Source: Marinifilaceae bacterium (GTDB taxonomy: Bacteria; Bacteroidota; Bacteroidia; Bacteroidales; Marinifilaceae). Taken from it: a stretch of 64,000 bases of DNA. The notes under the pieces were generated by a model. It ran no database searches. It was not told where the DNA came from and saw only the letters and a program-made list of their open reading frames with translations. The stretch's first letter is position 1, and each line of letters starts with the position of its first letter. Positions 9,261 through 17,275 of this stretch are shown here, one piece after another. Both the position numbers and the translations under genes were made by a program. The stretch lies in NCBI GenBank assembly GCA_016936255.1, contig JAFGYE010000117.1, positions 23,442-87,441 on the forward strand, in the 5' to 3' direction.

Positions 9261-10571
9261 TTAATTTTTTACTAATGGTTCGAATAATTTGATTGCGGAA
9301 ACATAGACATCATGAACATTAACAGCCGCATTGGCCCACTTCAAATTATCCACTTCCTCTTTACCCTCTTCCTTAAAAACTTTCGAAAGAGCTTCATATT
9401 TAATAATTCCGTAAATGGCATCGGCCATAGCATCAATATCCCAATAATCTACCTTTACAGCATGAGTCAGTATTTCTGAAACTCCTGATTGCTTCGATAT
9501 AATAACCGGTACATTTGATTGCATCGCCTCCAAGGGAGATATCCCAAATGGCTCAGATACAGAAGGCATTACATACACATCACTTAAAAGGAACATATTA
9601 AACACATCATCTCCCTTTAAAAATCCCGTAAAATGAAACTTATCACTTATTCCCAATTGAGCGGCCCGGTCTACCATTTCCTCCAGCATATCCCCACTGC
9701 CAGCCATTACGAACCGCACATCATTTGTTCTTTTCAAAACCTGATAAGCTGCTTCAACAAAATATTCCGGTCCTTTCTGCATGGTTATCCGCCCTAAAAA
9801 AGTCACTACTTTTTCTTTTACACCTTTTTTAATTTTAAGCTTTTCTTCCATTGAAACAGGTTCAACAGCATTGTAAACAGTAACCACCTTACTGGGATCC
9901 TGTCCATATTTTTCGATCACAATATTGCGGGTCAAATTGCTCACGGCAATAATTTTATCGGCGGCATCCATTCCCTTTTTTTCTATCTCGTAAACCTTTG
10001 GATTTACATTTCCTCCACTTCTATCGAAATCGGTGGCATGTACATGAATTACCAATGGTTTTCCCGACACCTCTTTTGCAGCTATCCCTGCAGGGTAACA
10101 AAGCCAGTCATGTGCATGAATCACATCATGTTCATGATCTGCAGAAATTGATGAAGCAACAAACGCATACTTATAGATTTCTTCCATAAGGTCGGCACCG
10201 TACTTTCCGCTAAATTCCAGTTTCCCCTCCTTATCAACTTTAATCAACTTATTTTTTCCATACAGATCCTGACTCCTAAACGTATAATATTCATCAGGAT
10301 CATTATAGGGTACCAATTGCGATTCCACCTCCAGATAGGTGTGCTGAGATTTAAATTTTTCGACATGAGACTGAACCTGCCCAATAGTTACCGAATTGGC
10401 ACCAACCAGACTCATTGTACTCTGATCTTCGTCACCGTGTGCTTTTGGGACGACAAAAACAATATCTAAATCATCAATTTTTGCCAAGCCTTTAGTTAAT
10501 CCGTAACAAGCCGTACCCAATCCGCCAGAAATATGAGGTGGAAACTCCCACCCAAACATTAAAACTTTCAT
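9261..10571 (-). CDS. GT4 family glycosyltransferase (glycogen synthase-like)
   Basis: 436 aa with a two-Rossmann GT-B fold. The N-terminal sugar-nucleotide loop is GWEFPPHISGGLGT, followed by HVHATDFDRSG and the C-terminal donor-binding EX7E region EPFGISPLEAMQ. It resembles archaeal/Bacteroidota GT4 proteins placed in glycogen loci, so it probably extends or primes alpha-1,4 glucan with a nucleotide-activated glucose; the donor (ADP- or UDP-glucose) cannot be read. It is cytoplasmic, starts 7 bases after the debranching-enzyme stop and ends 4 bases before the GH57 gene, hence one operon. Confidence 0.88.
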   Translation of the reverse strand: MKVLMFGWEFPPHISGGLGTACYGLTKGLAKIDDLDIVFVVPKAHGDEDQSTMSLVGANSVTIGQVQSHVEKFKSQHTYLEVESQLVPYNDPDEYYTFRSQDLYGKNKLIKVDKEGKLEFSGKYGADLMEEIYKYAFVASSISADHEHDVIHAHDWLCYPAGIAAKEVSGKPLVIHVHATDFDRSGGNVNPKVYEIEKKGMDAADKIIAVSNLTRNIVIEKYGQDPSKVVTVYNAVEPVSMEEKLKIKKGVKEKVVTFLGRITMQKGPEYFVEAAYQVLKRTNDVRFVMAGSGDMLEEMVDRAAQLGISDKFHFTGFLKGDDVFNMFLLSDVYVMPSVSEPFGISPLEAMQSNVPVIISKQSGVSEILTHAVKVDYWDIDAMADAIYGIIKYEALSKVFKEEGKEEVDNLKWANAAVNVHDVYVSAIKLFEPLVKN

Positions 10572-10578
10572 AGTAAGA

Positions 10579-12519
10579 CTATTTTAAAAATGATTCATTA
10601 AACATTTTATTCACTCTAATAACTTCTGCAACACTCAACGCATAAGAAGTAGCCTCATTTGGCTTGTGAGGCGGATTTCCGCTGTAAATTTCAGATACAG
10701 TGCCCACTCCATGCTCGAGCAAACTGTCTTCAAATACGGCCAACCATCTTTGAATCTTAGTCTCACCCCCCAATTTGTAAAGCTTTAAATAAGCTTCAGC
10801 AAAATGTCCGATCAACCAAGGAAAAACAGATCCATTGTGGAAAGCCTTATTTCTCTCTTCCTCGTTGCCTGCAATCACACCCACATATTCATGATTTTTA
10901 GGCGAAAGTGTCCGCAAACCTCTTGGCGTTAACAGCTCCTTCTCAATTACATCCAGCACACCTTTCTTCTGATCGTCGGAAAGACAGGAATGAGGCAGTG
11001 ATACTGCAAATAATTGATTGGGGCGAACAGCCCAACTCTTATGAGTATCGTCTACATAATCGGCCAGATACGTTTTACTTTCATCACAAAAAGTTTCAAT
11101 AAATGATTCTTTCAAATTTTCTTTAACACCTGACCATTCCGCTGCAAACTCTTTGTCTTTAGCTTCCCCTGCCATTTCCAATGCAAAACAAATGGCATTG
11201 TACCAAAGCGCATTAATCTCAACAACATACCCCATACGCCGATTCAAACAAAGCCCATGATGCTTGATATTCATCCAGGTTACGCCTTGCTCTGTTATCC
11301 ATAGCATTCCATTTTCATGCATGCTGATGGCCAAGTTCGATCCATGTTTATAGTACTGCAATATCTCCTTAATCTTTTTGCTGTGTTTTTTCCAAATCTC
11401 CTTTCTGTCTGCACCAGCTTCAATGTATTTTTGCAACGTCCAAAACGCCCACAAGGGAACGTCAACCGAAAACCTTCCTTCGTTTACGGCAGGATCCATT
11501 GAAAAGCGATTGCAAACCCGCTTAAATGCATTATCAAATACCTCCAGAAAAGTCTTCTGATCGCCTCGTGCCAAAGTCAATCCCGGCAAGGACAAATAAG
11601 TATTTCGTTCGCTGGTACTAAACCAGGGAAAACCATTAATAATTCCTGTTCCCTGACCATTCTTTGAAAAGAACTGTACCGCTGAATTTTCCAGACAATT
11701 TTCAAAACTATCACGGATCACCCTCTTCTTTAGTTCCGAAGCAAATTGTTTGGATATTGCATCGGGGGAAATCTCTTTTGTACCGGCCGAGAATACTATT
11801 GATTCTCCTTTTTTAATATTCATCTCAAAATATCCGGGAACAAACAAATCCTCATGACAATCGTATCCTCTTTTCTTTTCTTCCTTGTACTCTATATTGT
11901 AATACCAATCGGGCACATGAACAAACTCTGATTCAACAGAAGTCTGCATATATAAATATGGGAAATCCTGATACAAACGGATCTTAACCCCATTGTCAAC
12001 GTCTTCTGATCGGGTATTGGCATCCAAATTTGCTTTGGTTAAGGAATGAATGTTCCTAAAAGCCAAAAAAGGTTGTAATCGAAGTGTTGTTGGAGAATTA
12101 GCCTCGAGCAAAGTATAACGAACCAAAACACGTTGTTCTTTTTCAACCAAAAGAAATTCCTTTCTTAAAATCACACCCCCTACCCGGTAGATTATTGTAG
12201 GAGTTGGATCCATGATATATTCACGTACATACTTGTTCCCTTTCGGACTGTATTCTCCGGGGAATTTATGGATTCCCAAATTAAAAGGAGCATCATGCTG
12301 AATTATTGTTTCATCCAAGGAAGATAACAACACATGATTATCTCCACCAAAATGATCTATTGGACATATTAACAGCCCATGATATTTTCGTGTGTTGCAG
12401 TTAATAATAGTTGAACTGGCAAAAGAGCCAGCACGATTGGTTCTAATGTATTCTTTTTTTAAAGAATACTCGGTATTTACCAATTGAGCCTTATCAAACT
12501 TGAGGTAGTCCATACGCAA
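10579..12519 (-). CDS. amylo-alpha-1,6-glucosidase / glycogen debranching enzyme (GH133)
   Basis: 646 aa. The N-terminal bacterial GDE beta domain begins with the typical sequence RTNRAGSFASSTIINCNTRKYHGLL. An (alpha/alpha)6 barrel follows from about residue 280, ending in the family motif SEIYSGNPPHKPNEATSYALSVAEV. It removes alpha-1,6 branch points of glycogen. It is the first gene of the four-gene minus operon. A second in-frame ATG two codons later (12513) is an equally possible start. The promoter should lie in 12520-12760, where two palindromes occur. Confidence 0.92.
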   Translation of the reverse strand: MRMDYLKFDKAQLVNTEYSLKKEYIRTNRAGSFASSTIINCNTRKYHGLLICPIDHFGGDNHVLLSSLDETIIQHDAPFNLGIHKFPGEYSPKGNKYVREYIMDPTPTIIYRVGGVILRKEFLLVEKEQRVLVRYTLLEANSPTTLRLQPFLAFRNIHSLTKANLDANTRSEDVDNGVKIRLYQDFPYLYMQTSVESEFVHVPDWYYNIEYKEEKKRGYDCHEDLFVPGYFEMNIKKGESIVFSAGTKEISPDAISKQFASELKKRVIRDSFENCLENSAVQFFSKNGQGTGIINGFPWFSTSERNTYLSLPGLTLARGDQKTFLEVFDNAFKRVCNRFSMDPAVNEGRFSVDVPLWAFWTLQKYIEAGADRKEIWKKHSKKIKEILQYYKHGSNLAISMHENGMLWITEQGVTWMNIKHHGLCLNRRMGYVVEINALWYNAICFALEMAGEAKDKEFAAEWSGVKENLKESFIETFCDESKTYLADYVDDTHKSWAVRPNQLFAVSLPHSCLSDDQKKGVLDVIEKELLTPRGLRTLSPKNHEYVGVIAGNEEERNKAFHNGSVFPWLIGHFAEAYLKLYKLGGETKIQRWLAVFEDSLLEHGVGTVSEIYSGNPPHKPNEATSYALSVAEVIRVNKMFNESFLK

Positions 12520-12700
12520 ACGATGTTAGGATTGATTTACAAATGGTTAGATAGCCATTTTATCATAAAAAAAAGTTGGATTTTCATTAAAGTTATTGAT
12601 TTTATTCCGAATAATAACGCCTTACCGTCCTTTTTTATATTATTTTTTTGTGAATTTTTTGTTCGTTTTTTGCACAATTAACATATTGTTTTTTCATCAA

Positions 12701-12753
12701 TTTGCATGCAAACGCTGCCGGACAGAAAAAGGAATATTTATAACGTTATAAAT
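12701..12753. promoter_or_regulatory. two palindromes, possible operators of the glycogen operon
   Basis: TTTGCATGCAAA (12701-12712) and ATTTATAACGTTATAAAT (12736-12753) are perfect palindromes 182-234 bases upstream of the debranching-enzyme start. The second has the central AACGTT typical of LacI/GalR-type operators. No regulator is encoded beside them. Assignment to this operon is by position only. Confidence 0.35.
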
Positions 12754-13185
12754 GCGGTAAAAAATCGAAAATATAAATATCCAATGAAAAATTGCGGCAG
12801 TAAATAATTCACAGTAAGGCAGTAAGTCAATTGCGGAATATTTTCTTTAATTAAGAAATTGTACTGTTTTTTTTAAACAGACATTGACTGCCCCATAAAG
12901 CATAAACTGCAAATTAAACCAATTATAAAATCACACTCGGTGCCTCTGTGGAAAAAAAAGGATACATGGCTTACGTTATATCATATGACTATAATTTTAA
13001 GTTTACCATATAGCCTGTCCCGAATTTATCGGGAGAACCTGCCATGCTGGAACAATCATGCCCCTGTGTGTCAAAATCATTTTGGTATAAACATTTCATA
13101 AGGTACAAATTCGCAACTCATAATTCGCAAATTTTACCCTCACAGTGCTCTGCCTCACAACAATCATTAAAACTCACTGCTCGAA

Positions 13186-13260
13186 ACCACCCCTAAATCC
13201 CCTAAAGGGGACCTGCTACATCTGCTGTTTTTTTTAAGCTCCTTTAGGAGTTTGGGGTGA
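13186..13260. repeat. foldback repeat (CCCCTAAA/TTTAGGGG family)
   Basis: Two imperfectly complementary arms, CACCCCTAAATCCCCTAAAGG and its near-complement around 13240-13260, enclose about 35 bases. A single arm of the same family recurs at 21135-21162 between trpB and trpA. This resembles the short non-autonomous palindromic repeats common in Bacteroidota intergenic DNA. Confidence 0.65.
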
Positions 13261-13430
13261 TGCAAAACAGCATAACAGCAATCGCTTACGAAAGGATTCA
13301 AACCTATAAATACCGGTTAGTCTAAAATCGCAGCAGCCTGACGGAGTACTTCTATTTGCAAAACAGGCTCATTTGCGGACAAAATAGATTTGTGCGCCGC
13401 AATAAGCCAATCCGTGTCCGAAAATTGCTC

Positions 13431-13514
13431 TTCCGTGACATGGGGAAAGGTTTCCGTGACATGGGATGAAACTTCCGTGACATGGAGTAAGACTTCCGTG
13501 ACAACAAGGAATAC
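13431..13514. repeat. 21-bp tandem repeat, four units
   Basis: Units begin at 13431, 13452, 13473 and 13494, each opening with TTCCGTGACA; the first three continue ATGG and the fourth diverges. The period is exactly 21, so the minus strand reads as a repeated heptapeptide containing MSRK. No convincing host gene surrounds it. Confidence 0.85.
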
Positions 13515-13700
13515 CTACCCCTTGTTACGGAACAACTAAAATTGCGTACGCAGCACCAAACCCAAATACCGGAACACATTCCTTGGCCTACGAATGATAA
13601 AATCAGGTAACAGAACTTTCACCGAAGCGTACGGAACAAAAAACCGGCGTAACGGAAGTCCATCCCTGCGTGCAAATGACTATCCTTAGCGTACAGAAAT

Positions 13701-13732
13701 AAAAAAATGGAGAGCAAATCTGCTCTCCATAC
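13701..13732 (-). terminator. intrinsic terminator
   Basis: A 10-bp perfect stem ATGGAGAGCA/TGCTCTCCAT (13707-13716 and 13721-13730) with a 4-base loop. On the minus strand it is followed by seven T residues, so it ends the transcript of the gene at 13789-14535. Confidence 0.85.
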
Positions 13733-13788
13733 AACTTAAACATCAAAAACAAGTAACAAAAGAGGATGACAGCAGCATCCTCAGGCAT

Positions 13789-14535
13789 TTAAATAATTTC
13801 TTCCCCGGCCTTAGCCTTTCGGTATGCTGCCACACGTTCGCGGTTGTATTTACTGGCGTACCCGTGCAGCTTTACTTCCTTATTTCTAAATGCAAATTTG
13901 CCGTAAGCACGAATGTCATCAACCACTTCTTTTGTTAAGGTGTAGGCTTTATCGCGGATTAGTTTAATCTCATCCTCAAAATACATTCTACCATTAATAT
14001 CACCTAACAAACGCCCCATTCTGTCGGCCATTTCGGCTGCAGTATCCAGTTGAGACAAATCAAAATTAATAGCAGTTAATAAATCTTGATTTTCCTTACC
14101 TAAAATCGACAAGCTGGCCAAATCCTGAATCGTATCGGCTCTGGAATCGCCCTCTTTAATAAGGTCTAACATTTTTAGCAAGCCTGGATCAGCTCTAAAT
14201 GCAAAACCCATATGAGCAATTAATTCATGATGAAACATATACATGGCAGGAGCTTCGGCTTCCCAAATATCCATTGCCATTTTCTTATCGGTTTTCATCG
14301 ATTCCCAGTTCGATTGAGAGGTGCGCAGCGCCCTGGTTAAACCCAAAAGACGATCCAATTTTTCAGGATTAAAATTAAAAGCCTGCAACAAAGGCAAATC
14401 GATACTTGCACGAGAGTGAAGCCCTTCACATTCGTCGATAAATACCTTGTAGGGCAGATCGCAATACACAATCTTTTCATCGGGCACTGCCTTAATTTCT
14501 TCCAAATAATTCAACAAATCTTGTTGATCAGACAT
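13789..14535 (-). CDS. uncharacterised helical protein
   Basis: I do not recognise a named family. From ATG at 14535 the product is 248 aa, soluble and almost entirely helical, with a C-terminal basic segment (YASKYNRERVAAYRKAKAG). The frame extends to 14643, but the extra 36 residues are compositionally unlike the rest, so the MSDQQDLL start is preferred. It has its own terminator and is surrounded by repeat-rich spacers. Overall it resembles other ~240-aa all-helical Bacteroidota orphan proteins such as the one at 63259, also beside tandem repeats; homology between the two is not evident by eye. Confidence 0.7.
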   Translation of the reverse strand: MSDQQDLLNYLEEIKAVPDEKIVYCDLPYKVFIDECEGLHSRASIDLPLLQAFNFNPEKLDRLLGLTRALRTSQSNWESMKTDKKMAMDIWEAEAPAMYMFHHELIAHMGFAFRADPGLLKMLDLIKEGDSRADTIQDLASLSILGKENQDLLTAINFDLSQLDTAAEMADRMGRLLGDINGRMYFEDEIKLIRDKAYTLTKEVVDDIRAYGKFAFRNKEVKLHGYASKYNRERVAAYRKAKAGEEII

Positions 14536-15170
14536 AATAATAGTTTTAAAAAAGTGAATACTATCCTTCCTCACCTGTTCATCCACACAAATTTTGTTTT
14601 GATTGTACCGCCCCGGCCGGGAACAACTGCTTAACAAAAACATATTGAATCTAAATAATAATTATTAAATAAAAAAACTTTTCAGCGCATTAGTACTTCA
14701 GAACAGCACAATTATTATGTACGCATACAACTGGAGATGCAGTAAACACACGCCCTTGCGGATTTTATAAAAAAAAACACAACGAAAAAAATTTATGCGT
14801 TAAATAAATTATAAGGAAGCAAAAAGAAAAATGCAGTTTACGAACCACATTAAAATCTCTTACCCCTGACTAACAAGAGATTTTAGAAAAGGAAGAAAAC
14901 ACATGCCACAACTTACGGCACAAGCAATGCCCAAAGAATTATATGCAGTACCAAATTTGGAAATATTGACTGCATCAGGCATTTTTTGCATGCAAAACAA
15001 ATACACATTCCCATTTTATGATTACATTCGGTGGCTAAACAGAAAACACAGGGCTATTTACTATACAAAAAGCTTTGGGGTGTTTTATTGGGAAGGCAAA
15101 GAAACTGATAAAAAAAATGAACACCCTTGTGTTTATTTCAAATTCACCACATATTTATAAACAGACTGAT
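14536..15170. other. non-coding spacer
   Basis: Mostly AT-rich. An 85-codon frame at 14903-15160 has no family features and no helical or signal pattern, and its end runs up to the start of the next gene. I regard it as chance. Nothing else is supported. Confidence 0.5.
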
Positions 15171-15374
15171 ATGAATTTATTAACGAAAATATTTTGGGCT
15201 TTAGGCATACTGATTTGGTTGATGATGCTGATTGTACTGATTATTGCATTGACTGATATCATTTCCTGGAATCCTTTTAAGGAATATCGATTTATTATTG
15301 CAATCGGATTTATTGCCACATCTGGATTTATTCGAAATGCCTATAAAAACAGAATGAACACACGCAATGTATAG
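15171..15374 (+). CDS. small two-helix membrane protein
   Basis: 67 aa from ATG at 15171. Two hydrophobic segments, about residues 8-29 (IFWALGILIWLMMLIVLIIA) and 42-56, are separated by a short polar loop, and the tail is basic (AYKNRMNTRNV). The frame is open further upstream, but the extension is not membrane-like. It is the first of three small membrane proteins in tandem, all of unknown function. Confidence 0.6.
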   Translation: MNLLTKIFWALGILIWLMMLIVLIIALTDIISWNPFKEYRFIIAIGFIATSGFIRNAYKNRMNTRNV

Positions 15375-15442
15375 TATTTCTGATCGTGACAATCTATTAG
15401 GAGAGACAAAATTACAGTTTGTAAAATTGAAATCGATAAGAC

Positions 15443-15691
15443 ATGAGTGACTTAAAGAAGAAATTTATTGCAGTACTTATTCCTATGAAGGTAAGTTTGA
15501 TATGGTCTTTTATTGTCATGATTAATTGTTTCGATACTGGAGAAACCTGGAAAATTATCTTTTCATCGGCAGGCTTTTTAATTTTTTTTGTATTGGCCGG
15601 TTTGATTGGTAATGCAATGATTAAAAAGATAAATGCAGAAAAAGCTATAAAAACAAATAACCTGACAAAAAACATTCAACCCAAACCATAA
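15443..15691 (+). CDS. small membrane protein
   Basis: 82 aa with two predicted transmembrane stretches (about 8-28 and 39-60) and a lysine-rich tail. Spacing to the next small membrane gene is 17 bases, suggesting co-transcription. No family recognised. Confidence 0.55.
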   Translation: MSDLKKKFIAVLIPMKVSLIWSFIVMINCFDTGETWKIIFSSAGFLIFFVLAGLIGNAMIKKINAEKAIKTNNLTKNIQPKP

Positions 15692-15708
15692 GTATTAAAA
15701 AACTAAAA

Positions 15709-15930
15709 ATGACAAACGACAAGACCCTCCGTTTTTTTCTGATGCTATTTTGCATCTTTTTACTTTCTCTTATTTTCACAGTATTCGACATGTCATTTAG
15801 CGATGTCAACTCTACCCCTTACAATTTGGGTTATGCTGTTGGTGTTGCTGCTGGAAATATGCTTAAGATTTTGGCAACTCTGGCTATTGTGAAAATGGTG
15901 TATGTGAAGATGAAGGCTGTTAGGGGATAA
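15709..15930 (+). CDS. small membrane protein
   Basis: 73 aa. The first hydrophobic helix is about residues 9-27 and a second, more glycine/alanine-rich one (YAVGVAAGNMLKILATLAIV) about 43-62, with a basic C-terminus. It follows the previous small membrane gene closely. Function unknown. Confidence 0.6.
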   Translation: MTNDKTLRFFLMLFCIFLLSLIFTVFDMSFSDVNSTPYNLGYAVGVAAGNMLKILATLAIVKMVYVKMKAVRG

Positions 15931-16059
15931 ATATAAAAGATGTGCAATACATGCCAATGGAATATTTGTAAATGCATATTAAAAGCTAAAGGATATAAAT
16001 ATTTTATGTTGAGCTAAAGTAGAGAAATCACAATAATTAACGAATATAAAAATACTGAT

Positions 16060-17118
16060 TTGGCAATAATTGATACATATCGAAATAATCTGCAAAGAAG
16101 GATGCAAGATTTATCCAAATTACAACAGGATAAAGCTAAAGAACAAAAGAAGCAAGCCGATATATCTGTTAAGATAAATAATGCCTCTCAAGCAATTAGT
16201 CGTGCAAAGTCTACTAGTACAATTAGTTCAAAAATGAAAGAAATATCTAGATTAGAAAAAGACTCTGCTAATCTAGGTAAGAAAACTGCTGATATTGAGG
16301 TTAAAATATCTAAAAAGCATAAAGAAATTGCAGGTATTCAAAAAATTATTGATAAAGAGGTGCTTAAAGAATCCAAAATAAGAAAACAAGAGGCCGATAG
16401 ACTATTGCAAGAACAAAAGCGCAGTTTTAAAACGATTAATAATACGCTTAATCAGCATGGACAATTGCATCAAGAAACATTAACTATATTGGAAAACATT
16501 AGACAAATTCCTGAAAAGATTGTAGTCTTATTTTTGGCATCAAATCCTATTGACCAAGCTCAATTAAGACTAGATGAAGAAGCTCGTTCTATTACAGAAA
16601 TGATAAAAAAATCTAAACATCGTGATTCGATTAAATTCGAAACATGTTGGGCTGTCCAACCTAAAGATGTTCTTCAAGCAATAAATGAATATAACCCTTC
16701 AATAGTTCATTTTAGTGGGCATGGCTCAGATAATGATGAGATTATTTTCCAAACGAATAGTGGACAAACTAAAGTTGTGAGCAAAGAAGCAATTGTTCAA
16801 ACAATGATGGCTTCATCGGAAGAGATTAGATTGGTGTTTTTTAATACATGTTATTCAAGAAATCAAGCAAAAGCAGTCGCAGAACATGTAGAAGCAACAA
16901 TTGGTATGAATACTAGCATAGGGGATGAAGCTGCATTAACTTTTTCATCACAGTTTTATTCGGCTATTGGCTTTGGACATTCAGTTGCGAAAGCATTTGA
17001 ACAAGCAAAAGCATTATTAATGCTAGAGGGAATTCCCGAACAAGATACACCGGAACTTTTTATACATGAAGGATTTTCAGCTAAAGATATTATGATTGTT
17101 CAACCAAAAAAAGAATAA
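16060..17118 (+). CDS. coiled-coil CHAT-domain (caspase-like) protein, putative defence effector
   Basis: 352 aa. Residues 1-145 are a long charged coiled coil whose first part (IDTYRNNLQRRMQDLSKLQ, then repeated KK-A-D-I blocks) resembles an N-terminal module I know from TIR- and CHAT-type putative immune proteins. Residues ~152-345 are a CHAT protease domain: VVLFLASNP opening strand, His221 in VHFSGHG, and Cys264 in VFFNTCYS, so the dyad is intact. The only start that keeps the conserved N-terminus is TTG at 16060; the next ATG is at 16102. CHAT proteases act as effectors in several bacterial immune systems. The dGTPase-like gene follows 157 bases downstream. Sensor and substrate are unknown. 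Confidence 0.85.
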   Translation: MAIIDTYRNNLQRRMQDLSKLQQDKAKEQKKQADISVKINNASQAISRAKSTSTISSKMKEISRLEKDSANLGKKTADIEVKISKKHKEIAGIQKIIDKEVLKESKIRKQEADRLLQEQKRSFKTINNTLNQHGQLHQETLTILENIRQIPEKIVVLFLASNPIDQAQLRLDEEARSITEMIKKSKHRDSIKFETCWAVQPKDVLQAINEYNPSIVHFSGHGSDNDEIIFQTNSGQTKVVSKEAIVQTMMASSEEIRLVFFNTCYSRNQAKAVAEHVEATIGMNTSIGDEAALTFSSQFYSAIGFGHSVAKAFEQAKALLMLEGIPEQDTPELFIHEGFSAKDIMIVQPKKE

Positions 17119-17123
17119 GTACT

Positions 17124-17146
17124 TTGCCTGATATTATATTAGGCAA
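17124..17146. other. small hairpin after the CHAT gene
   Basis: TTGCCT/AGGCAA stem with an 11-base AT loop, 6 bases after the CHAT stop, without a clear T-run. It may be a weak terminator or a processing signal. Confidence 0.35.
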
Positions 17147-17275
17147 TAGCCTTGACAGCAGTAAATTTAAGGGTTGAAGCCCTCTTTAACTTTCTTATAA
17201 CTTAACAGAAAAGTGCCACGCAGTCGGCTACTGTTCTTATACGAAACATTAAGCAATATATAAAAATAGCATACC

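Larger units (their letters stand above)
12754..13700. other. non-coding spacer
   Basis: Between the glycogen operon promoter region and the terminator of the next gene I see no believable gene. Short frames here have no recognisable protein features. The stretch contains a foldback repeat (13186-13260) and a 21-bp tandem array (13431-13514), listed separately. Confidence 0.6.

Noticed and set aside
13352..13579. Minus-strand 75-codon frame with repeated MSRK heptads
   Set aside because: It exists only because the 21-bp tandem repeat has a period divisible by three; no start context, family or secondary-structure pattern supports a protein.
14903..15160. 85-codon plus-strand frame
   Set aside because: Composition random, no domain or signal, and its end abuts the better-supported small membrane gene.
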